DNA from: Tannerella sp.
GTDB lineage: Bacteria > Bacteroidota > Bacteroidia > Bacteroidales > Tannerellaceae
Assembly: GCA_031283915.1 (NCBI GenBank)
Contig: JAITAY010000307.1
Location: forward strand, 1 to 8,998
Direction: 5' to 3'
DNA: 8,998 nt
In this document: positions 8,704 to 8,998 of the stretch, piece after piece
Layout: the number at the start of each line of letters is the position of its first letter
Numbering within the stretch: the stretch's first letter is position 1
Made by a program: the position numbers and the translations under genes
Notes under the pieces: model-generated
Databases searched by the model: none
What the model saw: the letters and a program-made list of their open reading frames with translations, nothing else
What the model was told of the DNA's origin: nothing

Positions 8704-8722
8704 CGTTAAGGGCGCCTTAACG
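8704..8722 (+). other. Perfect 8-base-pair hairpin just after the DUF4469 gene
   Basis: CGTTAAGG at 8704-8711 pairs perfectly with CCTTAACG at 8715-8722 around a 3-base GCG loop. It begins 13 bases after the stop codon. There is no T-run, so it is not a classical intrinsic terminator. Its right arm merges into the first unit of the following tandem array, so it may be the array's founding or terminal variant. Confidence 0.7.
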
Positions 8723-8806
8723 CCCCGGTTAACGCCGGCTTAACGCCCCGGTTAACGCAGGCTTAACGCTTCGGTTAATGCAGGCTTAACGCTTCGGTGA
8801 AGACGG
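8716..8806 (+). repeat. Four tandem 23-base units with internal inverted arms
   Basis: Units start with CTTAACGC at 8716, 8739, 8762 and 8785, an exact 23-base spacing; the last is shortened to 22 bases. Each has TTAAC, a 6-base loop and GTTAA (GTGAA in the fourth). The loop is GCCCCG in units 1-2 and GCTTCG in units 3-4, so the arms are kept while the loop varies. Neighbouring units can also pair across their border (GTTAA with TTAAC). This resembles an array of identical binding or hairpin sites. It is too short in period and lacks spacers, so it is not CRISPR. Confidence 0.88.
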
Positions 8807-8854
8807 AATGCTGTTGGTAAAAAGCCGGCATTATGTTATACTGCGCGCGGTATA

Positions 8855-8933
8855 TAAGATTTTGTTTCCGGCATCCCGTCAGGGATGCATCGCCCGGTAG
8901 ATAAACCGGTATAACCCTGTATTGCATCCTGTT
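8855..8933. repeat. Right arm of the 79-base inverted repeat
   Basis: This is the reverse complement of 1-79 with one difference, in the loop of the hairpin GCATCCC-GTCA-GGGATGC at 8871-8888. A second hairpin CCGGT/ACCGG lies at 8894-8909. A third, GCATCC-TGTTAA-GGATGC at 8924-8941, crosses the end of the visible match, which suggests that the true repeat continues to at least 8941. The left copy cannot be compared there because the window begins at its outer end. Confidence 0.9.
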
Positions 8934-8947
8934 AAGGATGCATCCCT

Positions 8948-8997
8948 ATTCTTATGATCTATGCAAATGAATTCGCATAATTTTTCTCATAAAGAAT
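8948..8997. other. AT-rich inverted repeat at the right edge
   Basis: ATTCTTATGA at 8948-8957 pairs with TCATAAAGAAT at 8987-8997, with one bulged A. Inside it ATGC at 8961-8964 pairs with GCAT at 8975-8978. It could be an operator, or part of the flanking repeat, or the leader of a gene beyond the window. No gene is visible here. Confidence 0.4.
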
Positions 8998-8998
8998 G

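Noticed and set aside
8716..8806. CRISPR array
   Set aside because: The units abut without unique spacers and no cas gene is present.

Overview
The window looks like a chromosomal piece from a member of the Bacteroidota, most likely Bacteroidales. The reasons are the SusC/SusD outer-membrane pair, an ECF sigma factor with a FecR-type anti-sigma factor of the Bacteroides kind, a DUF4469/HU-like protein family that I know only from this phylum, and a TAnnTTTG-like promoter element. Genus and species cannot be told from the sequence. All five convincing genes lie on the + strand.

Layout. Positions 1-79 are the left arm of a long inverted repeat. Positions 80-571 hold no convincing gene, only a possible promoter just before the sigma gene. 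Then come an ECF sigma factor (572-1132), a spacer with an A11 tract, and a FecR-like transmembrane anti-sigma factor (1222-2205). A 400-base gap (2206-2605) carries an uninterrupted (AC)20 microsatellite and two short hairpins. It is followed by a SusC-like TonB-dependent receptor with an N-terminal STN signalling domain (2606-6088) and, 11 bases later, its SusD-like lipoprotein (6100-7830). A 141-base spacer with a long imperfect hairpin leads to a DUF4469 protein with an HU-like N-terminal half (7972-8691). The right flank (8692-8998) has a hairpin, four 23-base tandem units with conserved inverted arms, and the right arm of the long inverted repeat (8855-8933). That arm matches 1-79 in reverse complement at 78 of 79 positions.

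How the parts fit. Sigma, anti-sigma and an STN-bearing SusC form the classical FecI/FecR/FecA-like trans-envelope signalling chain. Substrate binding by SusC/SusD would be relayed through the STN domain to the periplasmic part of FecR, which then releases the ECF sigma factor to transcribe susC/susD. No glycoside hydrolase, sulfatase, peptidase or other degrading enzyme is present, so the ligand cannot be named. The HU-like/DUF4469 gene at the end is not a usual part of such loci and its role is unknown.

The most unusual points are non-coding. They are the near-identical inverted repeat bracketing the whole five-gene cassette, the (AC)20 tract in front of susC that could make its expression phase-variable, and the structured repeats around the HU-like gene. 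None of these proves a new system. Together they make the locus a reasonable candidate for a switchable or transferable nutrient-sensing cassette.
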